From Streptomyces piniterrae (GTDB lineage: Bacteria; Actinomycetota; Actinomycetes; Streptomycetales; Streptomycetaceae), in the NCBI RefSeq assembly GCF_005048155.1, contig NZ_SUMB01000006.1, positions 310,001 to 374,000 on the forward strand: a stretch of 64,000 nt of DNA. Reading direction: 5' to 3'. Positions 1-7,215 of the stretch are shown in pieces (positions within the stretch are counted from its first letter, which is position 1; each line of letters starts with the position of its first letter). The position numbers and the translations under genes are program-made. A model generated the notes under the pieces. The model saw only the letters and a program-made list of their open reading frames with translations, ran no database searches and was not told where the DNA came from.

Positions 1-1302
1 CACTGCTGGTTCGTCGTCTACGACGCCTCGCCCTGCGGCGTACTCGGCGATGTGATCGGCCTGCGGCTGCCGTCGGTGGCCGCCATGACGGCCGCCGCGG
101 CGGGGATCGCCCTCCTGGGGCAGCGGCTGGCAGGCCGGCGGGCGGGGCTGTTCGCGGGCGTCACCTTCGCGCTGATCCCTGTGGTGCAGCAGTACGCGCA
201 GGAGGGGCGCTCCTACGCGATGGTCTGCGCGCTGGTCGTCTGGTCGACGTATCTGCTGGTGGTGGCCGCCGCCCGGCCGCGCAGGAAGCTGTGGGCCGGG
301 TACACGGCGCTGATGCTGTCCGCCTGCCTGCTGCACGAGTTCGCCGCGCTGGCGCTGCCCGCACACGGCGCCGCGGTGATCCTGGCGCGACTGCCGCGCC
401 CCGTCCGCCGCTCCTGGGCCCTGGCCTCCGTCGGTGTCCTCGCCGGGCTCGCCCCGCTTGCGGTGTTCAGCACCCGGCAGTCGGCGCAGATCGGCTGGCT
501 CATGTGGCCGGACCCCATCCAACTGCTCACGTTCGCGGTGCTGGCGGTGCTGGGTGTCGTCTGCGCCCGCGTCCCGGTGCTCCCGCACGCCCTGAGCGCG
601 GGCGAGGCTCCGCCGTCCGGCCCGATCGGCCTGCGCGCCCTCGGCGTCCCCCTGCTGCTTCTGCCCACCCTCCTCCTCTTCCTCCTCTCGTACGCCGAGC
701 CCGCCTACGTCGACCGCTATGTGCTGTATTACGTCGCCGGATTCGCGCTGCTCGCGGGCGCGGCGCTGGGCCGCCTGCTGCGGCCGGTCGGCGAACGCGG
801 CCAGACCCGTGGCCGGCGGCTGCGGCGGACGGCGGCGCTGGTGCTGGTCGTCGCGGCGCTGCTGCCCGTCAATGTGCATCTGCGCAGCCCGGACAGCCGT
901 GTCGACGACGCCACCGCGGTCGCCCAGGCCGTGGGTGAGGTGGCCGAAGCCGGTGACGGACTGCTGTTCATGCCGTCCCGGCGCCGCATCTGGATGGCGG
1001 CGCATCCGCAGGAGTTCCGCGGCCTGGCCGATCTCGCGCTGGCCAGGAGTCCGCTGGAGTCGCACTCCCTGTACGGCACCGAGCGGTCCGGCGATGCGAT
1101 CCGGGACCGGATGCTCACCGCCCGCCGGATCATCGTCGCCGGCGACCCGGAGGACCAGCCGACCGACGCCAACGACCAGGAAATCGCCAAACACGCCACC
1201 CTGTGGGACTCGTTCCAGCTCTGCACAGAACGAGAGGCCCGCGGCGCCCGGATCACGGTGTACGCACGGCCGGGGGAGTGCGGGGGCCCGATTCTGCCGT
1301 GA
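1..1302 (+). CDS. Membrane glycosyltransferase, GT39/ArnT-like (5' truncated)
   Basis: The reading frame is open from base 1 to the TGA at 1300-1302, so the N-terminus lies outside the window. The visible part (about 433 residues) is a polytopic membrane protein with many Leu/Ala/Val segments, a cytoplasmic Arg-rich stretch near the middle and a soluble C-terminal tail. The early segment with RRAGLFAG, then QQYAQEGRSYAM and a following hydrophobic helix, resembles the periplasmic-loop and helix pattern of dolichyl-phosphate-mannose-type glycosyltransferases (GT39/PMT/ArnT). Such enzymes move a sugar from a polyprenyl-phosphate donor to an acceptor outside the membrane. The substrate cannot be told. 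The catalytic Asp of this family would sit in the missing N-terminal loop. Confidence 0.7.
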   Translation, partial: HCWFVVYDASPCGVLGDVIGLRLPSVAAMTAAAAGIALLGQRLAGRRAGLFAGVTFALIPVVQQYAQEGRSYAMVCALVVWSTYLLVVAAARPRRKLWAGYTALMLSACLLHEFAALALPAHGAAVILARLPRPVRRSWALASVGVLAGLAPLAVFSTRQSAQIGWLMWPDPIQLLTFAVLAVLGVVCARVPVLPHALSAGEAPPSGPIGLRALGVPLLLLPTLLLFLLSYAEPAYVDRYVLYYVAGFALLAGAALGRLLRPVGERGQTRGRRLRRTAALVLVVAALLPVNVHLRSPDSRVDDATAVAQAVGEVAEAGDGLLFMPSRRRIWMAAHPQEFRGLADLALARSPLESHSLYGTERSGDAIRDRMLTARRIIVAGDPEDQPTDANDQEIAKHATLWDSFQLCTEREARGARITVYARPGECGGPILP

Positions 1303-1311
1303 GTCACGGGG

Positions 1312-1451
1312 GTGTTCGATCCTGCTGTGGGGCGCGGGAGTGCTCGACCAGGCTCTGGGCCGCGGCAGCGCTCGACCCGGCTGTGGGGCGCGGCAGTGCT
1401 CGACCCGGCTGTGGGGCGGGGGAATGAGCGATCCCGCAGCGGGTCGCGGGA
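1312..1451. repeat. Five tandem 28-bp repeats
   Basis: Five head-to-tail units of exactly 28 bp run 1312-1339, 1340-1367, 1368-1395, 1396-1423 and 1424-1451. The core is CTCGACCCGGCTGTGGGGCG. Units 3 and 4 are nearly identical; the first and last are degenerate. They start ten bases after the glycosyltransferase stop. A 28-bp period is not a multiple of three, so they are not coding. The rest of 1303-1539 holds a 14-bp perfect palindrome (GACCCTTAAGGGTC, 1522-1535) just past the stop of the converging gene, which may be a weak terminator. Confidence 0.9.
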
Positions 1452-1539
1452 ATATCGCACAGCGCACCCGCGTTGTGGACCCGCAGGGGGCCCTCGCGTC
1501 CCCTAGGGGAAGTGTTCGAACGACCCTTAAGGGTCCGGC

Positions 1540-2397
1540 CTATGGGAGGGCCGGACGGACGTACGAGTCGCGCCGGCCCTCGGCCTCGGGGCGCAGGAAC
1601 CGGCGGTCGGCCTCCGGGACGCCGTCGTACGGGCCCGCCGCGCGCAGCACCACGTCCAGGACCGCGTCCGGGTCCGCCGCGTAACTATGCGCGAACCACG
1701 GCATGTTGGCCTCCACCACGGCCCAGCGGCCGTCGTCCAGCCGCCCCACATCGACCGCCGCCGCACGGGGCAGCGGCGCGAGCGCGAGCAGGCGGGCGGC
1801 GAAGGCGTGGACGTCCGGCGCGTGCGGGTCGTCGGCGAGCGGCATGGGGTCCAGACGTCCGTGGACGGCGTACCGGGTGGCGGTGGCGAGCGCGCCGTCG
1901 AGGAGGAACAGCCGGTACTCGGCGGCGAAGGAGACGACGTCCGAGACGAGTACGGGCGAGCCGTGGCTGTCGCGCGGCAGGTGCGCACCGCTCTCGTACA
2001 CCCCCGGCGGGAAGGACTTGTCGCTCGGCGGCTTGGCGAAGAACGGCCCGGGACGCCGTATCGCCTCCGCGTGCGTCAGCAACTCGACGCTGCGGAGGGT
2101 GAGTTGGACGGGAAGCCGGGCAAGCCAGTCGTCCGGCGGCTCCAGCAGGCCCAGGCGCAGCGGCCCGGCGATCCGGTCGGCGGTGCGCGGCCCGCCGTAC
2201 CAGTGGACCGCCCGTCCGGACAGCGCCCGTACGGTGTCAGGGCCGGTCAGCACCGCCGTCTCCAGGCCGCGCCGGGCGGCGGCCCCGGTCAGCAGCGTGG
2301 CGGTGCTGGTGCGCTGCGCCGAGATCAGCAGGACGGGGGCGGGGTGGCCGCCGTCCGGGTTCTGTGACGGCGTTACAGGGCCAGGTGGTGCCGTCAC
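1540..2397 (-). CDS. ATP-grasp domain protein (DUF4343-like)
   Basis: The protein has 285 residues starting at GTG 2397. That GTG overlaps the stop of the upstream gene (GTGA), so the two are translationally coupled. Family features seen: an N-terminal PVLLISAQRTSTAT strand-loop, FFAKPPSDKSFPPGVY in the middle (ATP-binding lysine region) and, near the end, VDVGRLDDGRWAVVEANMPWF, where the E-x-N is the usual metal-binding part of ATP-grasp folds. These enzymes activate a carboxylate with ATP and ligate it to an amine or thiol. The substrate is unknown. The partner is the small protein encoded just upstream. An in-frame extension to 2970 exists, but it reads as Arg/Pro-rich shadow sequence. Confidence 0.75.
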   Translation of the reverse strand: MTAPPGPVTPSQNPDGGHPAPVLLISAQRTSTATLLTGAAARRGLETAVLTGPDTVRALSGRAVHWYGGPRTADRIAGPLRLGLLEPPDDWLARLPVQLTLRSVELLTHAEAIRRPGPFFAKPPSDKSFPPGVYESGAHLPRDSHGSPVLVSDVVSFAAEYRLFLLDGALATATRYAVHGRLDPMPLADDPHAPDVHAFAARLLALAPLPRAAAVDVGRLDDGRWAVVEANMPWFAHSYAADPDAVLDVVLRAAGPYDGVPEADRRFLRPEAEGRRDSYVRPALP

Positions 2398-2816
2398 GGC
2401 TGCGGCGGATGGAAGCTGTGGACGAGCTCGATACGGCCGACGATATGCCGGTTGAACTCCTCCAACTCCTCGGCGGGCACCCAGAGTTCGAGGATCGTCC
2501 GGCCGCCTGCCTGGCGCACCGGGTAGCGGTCGAGGAAGTCCGCTTCGACCTCGAAGCGGGTGACATGGCCGATGCCGGAGGCCGGCACATTCCAGTCGCG
2601 GGCGATCCGTATCGCGTAGTCCTCGTTGAGTACCGGATAGAAGATCGGCTGGTCGGGCAGGCGCGGCGGCCAGGCGCGCCAGCCGGACGCCGCGACGAGC
2701 GCGAGCTCCTCGGGGCCGGTGGGGCGCCAGAGGGTACGGGATGAGGGGCTGCCCTGCTCCAGCGGAGTCGAGAGCTTGGGGGAGGGGGTGCTCTCGTCGC
2801 GCGGCGTCTCGATCAT
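2394..2816 (-). CDS. Small conserved protein coupled to ATP-grasp gene (crystallin J1-like)
   Basis: The protein has 140 residues if it begins at ATG 2816; an in-frame ATG at 2912 would add 32 Pro-rich residues. The core (TLWRPTGPEELALVAASG, then PDQPIFYPVLNEDYA and ARDWNVPASGIGHVTRFEV) matches a Streptomyces family that I recall being labelled ADP-ribosylation/crystallin J1. No ADP-ribosylglycohydrolase metal motif is visible, so that label should not be taken as function. The gene ends in a 4-bp overlap with the ATP-grasp gene. Tight coupling suggests that the two products act together. Confidence 0.7.
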   Translation of the reverse strand: MIETPRDESTPSPKLSTPLEQGSPSSRTLWRPTGPEELALVAASGWRAWPPRLPDQPIFYPVLNEDYAIRIARDWNVPASGIGHVTRFEVEADFLDRYPVRQAGGRTILELWVPAEELEEFNRHIVGRIELVHSFHPPQP

Positions 2817-3104
2817 GACCGTACGGTACGGGGGCGCGCGGGGCGGGGGCACGGGGATATCTGGGGCGGGAACCAGGGGCTGCGCGGCCGGGGCCGGACG
2901 CACCGTGACCACACCTCGCCGGATGGGCGGACGATGCTGGCGCTTCGATCGGACACCCGGCGAGGGCCATGTCGACGCCTGCCGCTTTCAGCGAGGGGAT
3001 ATGAGACCGCAGGCATTTCGCTCAACCGGCCGGGGGCCTCGCTCGTCACGGATCCGTGTCACGGACCGAGTCACGAGCCCGATCGCTGACCACTCCGAAG
3101 ACGC

Positions 3105-4124
3105 TCAGTGGGCCTTGTAGCGGGTGGCGAGTGCGTGGAACGCCTGCTTCGGTTCCCACGGCATGTCGGGGTAGGCGCGCTTGCCGGCGGGATAGCCGCT
3201 GTGCTCGTCCAGGACTTTGACGATGCCGTAGGAGGCGAGGTCCTCGTCCGGTCCGGATGTCCGGTGGGGTGTGCTGAAGCCGGCGAAGCTGAACCAGAAG
3301 ACGGAATCTATGCCCTCCCCCTCGAAGACGGTCATGAGATCGTCGAGGTAGCAGACCTGCTCGCCCTCGTCGCGCACCAGGCCGGGTTTGAGGGTGACGC
3401 CGTCGGCCTCCCTCGCCATGTACCAGCCGGCGCCGCCGTGCTCTCCCGCTCCCCGGTAGGTGCAGCAGCCGGCCTCCATGATGGCGACGGGCTTGCCGTG
3501 GCCGCATTCCTTGCGCAGGTCGGTGCGGTAGGTGGCCGCATTGCGCAGGCTACGGAAGGCGTCCAGGCCGACGATGTCGAACGGGGCCCAGTCGACGCCG
3601 TCCAGAGGGCAGGAGGCGTAGCTCACGCGGCCGCCGAAGAGGGGCCGCACGGCGTCGACGGCCTCCCCCAGGAAGGTGTTGACCTTGTCTGGGATGCCCT
3701 GGAGCGCGGCTTCGCGGCCGGGGCCCGCCAGGACCGGAATGCGCTCGTTCAGTGTGTCCCCGGGCAGGTATCCGCGGGCGAACACGCTGAGTTCGCAGCC
3801 GGTGACGAGGACGACCTCGGCGCCGTCGCGCCGCAGTCGCTCCGCCCGCTCGGCGCAGTCGGTGAGCAGCGGCAGCATCTCGGCGTTCGACAGCTCGCAG
3901 GGAAACGGCGAGAACCAGATCTCCAGGCCTGCCTCCGCCGCGTACCGCGCCGTGGTCTCGATGCGGTCCGGATCGCCCCCGGTGATACGGACGGCGGTGC
4001 AGTGCAGGTCCTCCGCGACGACGCGCATGTCCCGTTCGACGTCCCGAACGTCGAAGACGGGGCGCGATGTGTCGCCGTTGGGAAGGGTGCCGGTGTCGTA
4101 ATGGATGCCCTTGCCGCGCAACAT
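3105..4124 (-). CDS. TIM-barrel glycosidase-like protein of unknown substrate
   Basis: The protein has 339 residues, with ATG at 4124 preceded by a GGAGG site. It starts MLRGKGIHYDTG. Repeating strand/helix units such as LEIWFSPFPCEL, EVVLVTGCELSVF, FDIVGLDAFRS and KPVAIMEAGCCTYRG follow the pattern of an (alpha/beta)8 barrel of the glycoside hydrolase clan. Conserved acids sit at barrel strand ends (the Glu of VTGCELS and of IMEAGCC). There is no signal peptide, so it should be cytoplasmic. Homologues in Streptomyces genomes are, from memory, often named abortive infection protein; nothing in this sequence supports an anti-phage role. Confidence 0.6.
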   Translation of the reverse strand: MLRGKGIHYDTGTLPNGDTSRPVFDVRDVERDMRVVAEDLHCTAVRITGGDPDRIETTARYAAEAGLEIWFSPFPCELSNAEMLPLLTDCAERAERLRRDGAEVVLVTGCELSVFARGYLPGDTLNERIPVLAGPGREAALQGIPDKVNTFLGEAVDAVRPLFGGRVSYASCPLDGVDWAPFDIVGLDAFRSLRNAATYRTDLRKECGHGKPVAIMEAGCCTYRGAGEHGGAGWYMAREADGVTLKPGLVRDEGEQVCYLDDLMTVFEGEGIDSVFWFSFAGFSTPHRTSGPDEDLASYGIVKVLDEHSGYPAGKRAYPDMPWEPKQAFHALATRYKAH

Positions 4125-4275
4125 GACGAATGCCTCCGGTGGGATGACTGTGTCTGCCGTACGGCGTCATCGTCCAAGTTGTCGTTGCGTCAACGTCAAG
4201 GCTGCACTGTGGCTGGCCTGTCGCCGAGCCGAGGAGCCGACTGAGGCGGTCGGGGCGGCTGAGCGCCTGTCGCTC

Positions 4276-4554
4276 CTAGTGGCCCTGGTGTCCCTGGCGC
4301 CGGCGGTGGACGGCCACGGCCGCACCCGCGGCGCCCAGCGCTCCGGCGCCGCCGATGAGCCCGGCCTTGGGCAGATGACCGGCCTTCTCGGCCAGGCCGG
4401 CCAGTCCGTTCTCCGGCAGCATGATCGACGTCCGACCACCCGTGGGGCCGGTCGAGTCGGCGGCGAAGGCGGCGCCCGCGGGAAGCAGCAGGACGGCCAG
4501 CACGCCGGTCGCGACGGTGGCGGTACGGATCACGGAGCGACGCTGGGCGCGCAT
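4276..4554 (-). CDS. Small secreted protein
   Basis: The protein has 92 residues from ATG 4554, chosen because a GAGGAG ribosome site lies directly upstream. A signal peptide is plain: MRAQRRSVIRTATVATGVL, a hydrophobic core and an AFA-A cleavage site about residue 30. The mature part is short, with a second hydrophobic Gly/Ala stretch (GLIGGAGALGAAGAAVAV) and a basic HRRRQGHQGH tail, so it may end in the membrane with a cytoplasmic tail. No known domain is recognised. Confidence 0.65.
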   Translation of the reverse strand: MRAQRRSVIRTATVATGVLAVLLLPAGAAFAADSTGPTGGRTSIMLPENGLAGLAEKAGHLPKAGLIGGAGALGAAGAAVAVHRRRQGHQGH

Positions 4555-4968
4555 GGGTTCTCCTCTGGCGGACTGTGCGGCGTACTGCCTGACGGTCTGT
4601 CGGCCGAACTCTTCGGTCGAACTTTTCGGGTCAACGTGTTGGGCGAACGTGTCGGACGAGCGGGTCGGGCGAACCGCCTGACGGGCCATCTGACGAAGAG
4701 AACGCTACGGAGCGTCCTTAACGGCGATCCATCCGTTGTGTAACAGTCGGCAAGATCTCTGCGGTCAGTCGTGTGACGAAACGGGGGCGCGCGGCACGCA
4801 CTCCCACACCGGCCTTGAGTAACTTGATCCCGTTGTGTCCGAATATGTGCGCAACGTGTCGGCGCAGCGTGTGCACTACGTGTCGACGACTGTGTGCCCA
4901 GCGTGTCGGTGCAACCTGTCGGTGCAACGTCCGGGCGCAACGGGTTCCGGTGGCGACGGGAGGCGAGT
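4555..4968. repeat. Divergent intergenic region with degenerate short repeats
   Basis: This 414-bp gap lies between divergent genes. Both flanks carry loosely repeated words of the type AACGTGTYGG: one group lies at about 4610-4680 beside the minus-strand gene and another at about 4850-4945 beside the plus-strand lipoprotein gene (CAACGTGTCGG, GTGTGCACTACGTGTCG, GTGTCGGTGCAAC, CTGTCGGTGCAAC). Spacing is irregular. No convincing gene is seen here; reading frames on both strands have shadow-like Arg/Thr/Cys-rich composition. Confidence 0.5.
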
Positions 4969-5754
4969 ATGCGGCGGTGGCGGGCCCGGGCGGCGCTGGC
5001 CTCCCTCGGTACGTCGGCCGCGCTCGTGCTCATGGCCGGGTGCGCCGGCCTGGAGGGGCTGGACAACGAGGGGCGGGCGCGGGATGTGAAGGCGCCGCTC
5101 CCGCTGTGGCCGGACTATTCGCCCGCCCCGCTCGGCCGCGACGAGAACCCGGCCGTCCTCGCACCCGTCCCGGGCGTCCCGCGTATCCCCAGCGGCGATA
5201 TGGCGGATGCGGACGCGTCCGCCGTCCTCGATGCGAGCGTGGAGGCGGAGGGCCGCACCCCACCCGACCCGAAGGCCGTACGCCGCCCCGTCCTGCATGA
5301 CCTCACCGACGACGGCAAGCCCGACCTGATCACCGTCGTCGACCTCGATCCCCGCAACAGCGAGCTGCGGGTGTTCAGCGTCCGGGACCAGGTGGTGACC
5401 CGGATTCTGGCGCTGCGCGGGGTGCTGGCCGGCGTCGAGCTGGCGGCCGGGCATCTCGCCATCCGCGAGCCCACCAAGGACCAGCGCTATGTGAGCGTCA
5501 CCGACTACGTGTGGGACGGCGACTCGATGGGCCTGTGGGACCTCACCCTCGACGAGGCCCGCAAGCCGCCGTACCCGTCGGGCGCGGCGTCGCCGTCGGC
5601 TGCGACCGCCACGCCACTCGGCGGCTCCCCGCCACCCGGACTCTCTCCCGGACGCCAGCCGTCTCCCGGACTCTCTCAGCCTCCCGAACACCAGCCCTCT
5701 CTTGGACACCAGCCGTCTCCCGGTCTCTCACCGCCTCGCGGAGGCGGCTCGTGA
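4969..5754 (+). CDS. Lipoprotein with FG-GAP-like segment, coupled to a sensor kinase
   Basis: The protein has 261 residues from ATG 4969, preceded by GGGAGG. The N-terminus is a lipoprotein signal (MRRWRARAALASLGTSAAL, then LMAGC with the acylated Cys about residue 25). The middle contains LHDLTDDGKPDLITVVDLD, a D-x-(D)-D-G-x-x-D-L loop like the calcium loops of FG-GAP/VCBS repeats. The last 50 residues are a low-complexity Pro/Ser/Gly tail with repeated SPGLS words. The stop overlaps the kinase start (GTGA). By analogy with CseA and CseC of the sigE operon, it may tune the kinase at the outer membrane face; that is inference from layout. Confidence 0.75.
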   Translation: MRRWRARAALASLGTSAALVLMAGCAGLEGLDNEGRARDVKAPLPLWPDYSPAPLGRDENPAVLAPVPGVPRIPSGDMADADASAVLDASVEAEGRTPPDPKAVRRPVLHDLTDDGKPDLITVVDLDPRNSELRVFSVRDQVVTRILALRGVLAGVELAAGHLAIREPTKDQRYVSVTDYVWDGDSMGLWDLTLDEARKPPYPSGAASPSAATATPLGGSPPPGLSPGRQPSPGLSQPPEHQPSLGHQPSPGLSPPRGGGS

Positions 5755-7061
5755 GGCGCCCCGCGGTCTCGCTCCGCTGGAAGTTCGCGCTGACCGTGAC
5801 GGCGGTGTGCTGTGCCGTCGCCGCCGTCCTCGGCGTGCTCGTCCACAACGCGGTGGCGCGGCAGACCGTCGGCCACGTTCGCGAGCATGTCCGCACGGAC
5901 CTCGACACCGCGCTGGACCTCTTCGAGTACGGCACCTCGCGTGCGGACATCAACTCCATCCTCGATCCGCCCGAACTCCCCAAGCCCCTAAGTGAATTGG
6001 TGCGTTCCGGTGAACGCGGCACGATGGTCGGGACGTACCGGGGGCAGGTCGTCATGTGGGCGGCGGCACCTGCGGACAGCCGGGTGCTGGCCGTCTGGAC
6101 TTCGTACGGCGGCACCCGGCGCTCCCTGGAGATGCTCGATACGGCCATCCTCGGGTCGGCCGTGCTCGCCGCCACCGCCGTCGCCTTCGCCGGTCTCTTC
6201 CTCGCCCAGCGCATCAGCCGCCGGCTGGGCACCACCGCGGCCGTCGCCCGCCGGATCACCGCCGGCGATCTGGACGCCAGGGTCGGCGACGAGCCCGGCC
6301 GGAAGCCCCGCGGTCCGGTGGGCCAGGACGAGGTGGCGGCGGTCGCCGCGGCCCTGGACTCGGTGGCCGGTTCCCTGCAGAGCCGCCTCCAGGCCGAACA
6401 GCGCTTCACCGCCGATGTCGCCCATGAACTGCGTACCCCGCTCACCGGCATCCTCGCCTCGGCCGATCTCCTCCCGGAGGGCCGCCCGAAGGAGATGATC
6501 AACGACCGGCTGCGGGCGTTGCACCGGCTGACCGAGGACCTGCTGGAGATCTCCCGGCTGGATTCCGGCGCCGAGCATGCCGACCTGGACTCGTACGAAC
6601 TCGGCGGGCTGGTCGAACGTTCCGTACGCGCCACCGGGCTCGACACCGAGGTACGCATCGCCACCGACCCGGCCACCGGCAGGGCCGCCGACACGATCGT
6701 CGAGACGGACCGGCGCCGCCTCGACCGCATCATCGCCAACCTCGTCATCAACGCGCACCGGCATGGAGCGCCGCCGGTCGTGGTCACCGTGCACGCGCCA
6801 CGGCGCGGCGCCCCGACGGTCGAGGTACGCGACCACGGTCCGGGCTATCCGGACGAGCTGCTGCACCACGGCCCGCAGCGCTTTCGCACCGACGCCCCCG
6901 GCCGCGGCAAGGGCCACGGCCTGGGCCTGACCATCGCGGTCGGCCAGGCCGCCGTCCTCGGCATCGACCTGCGCTTCGACAACGCCCCCGACGGCGGCGC
7001 CCGGACAATCCTTCAGCTGCCGGACCAGCCGCCGAGGCACAGATCCACCGCTCATCGCTGA
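5751..7061 (+). CDS. Two-component sensor histidine kinase
   Basis: The protein has 436 residues from GTG 5751, with GGAGG a few bases upstream and overlap with the lipoprotein stop. Order: N-terminal membrane helix (about residues 8-30), extracytoplasmic sensor of about 100 residues, second membrane helix (LGSAVLAATAVAFAGLFLA), HAMP linker, H-box FTADVAHELRTPLTG with His about residue 225, N-box (NLVINAHRHG), D-box (DHGPGYPDE) and G-box (GKGHGLGLTI). All core motifs are intact. No response regulator gene lies within 4 kb on either side, so its partner must be encoded elsewhere or outside the window. Confidence 0.9.
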   Translation: MRRPAVSLRWKFALTVTAVCCAVAAVLGVLVHNAVARQTVGHVREHVRTDLDTALDLFEYGTSRADINSILDPPELPKPLSELVRSGERGTMVGTYRGQVVMWAAAPADSRVLAVWTSYGGTRRSLEMLDTAILGSAVLAATAVAFAGLFLAQRISRRLGTTAAVARRITAGDLDARVGDEPGRKPRGPVGQDEVAAVAAALDSVAGSLQSRLQAEQRFTADVAHELRTPLTGILASADLLPEGRPKEMINDRLRALHRLTEDLLEISRLDSGAEHADLDSYELGGLVERSVRATGLDTEVRIATDPATGRAADTIVETDRRRLDRIIANLVINAHRHGAPPVVVTVHAPRRGAPTVEVRDHGPGYPDELLHHGPQRFRTDAPGRGKGHGLGLTIAVGQAAVLGIDLRFDNAPDGGARTILQLPDQPPRHRSTAHR

Positions 7062-7097
7062 CCGCCCCCCCGTCACGTCTGACGCTTATTCCTGACT

Positions 7098-7174
7098 ACC
7101 AGTCACCTAGAGCCACCGGTCACACAGGTTCACCAGCCGCCCAGGTCCACCAGTCACCTCGGAGCGCCGGTCAC
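7098..7174. repeat. Pair of imperfect 26-bp direct repeats
   Basis: A word beginning ACCAGTCACCT and ending CCGGTCAC occurs at 7098-7123 and again at 7149-7174, with three or four differences. The copies lie in the gap between the converging kinase and recQ genes. No strong terminator hairpin was seen there. Confidence 0.55.
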
Positions 7175-7215
7175 CCTGACTGCCTCTCGCCCTGATTGCC
7201 CGTCACCCATCCCCT

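Noticed and set aside
1312..1451. CRISPR array
   Set aside because: The 28-bp units are contiguous with no spacers, and no cas genes are near.
2397..2970. N-terminal extension of the ATP-grasp protein to 2970
   Set aside because: This stretch is the shadow of the coupled small gene in another frame; the GTG overlap start at 2397 fits better.
3105..4124. Abortive infection (anti-phage) gene
   Set aside because: The label is only remembered from annotations; the sequence reads as a TIM-barrel enzyme and lies outside the defence island.
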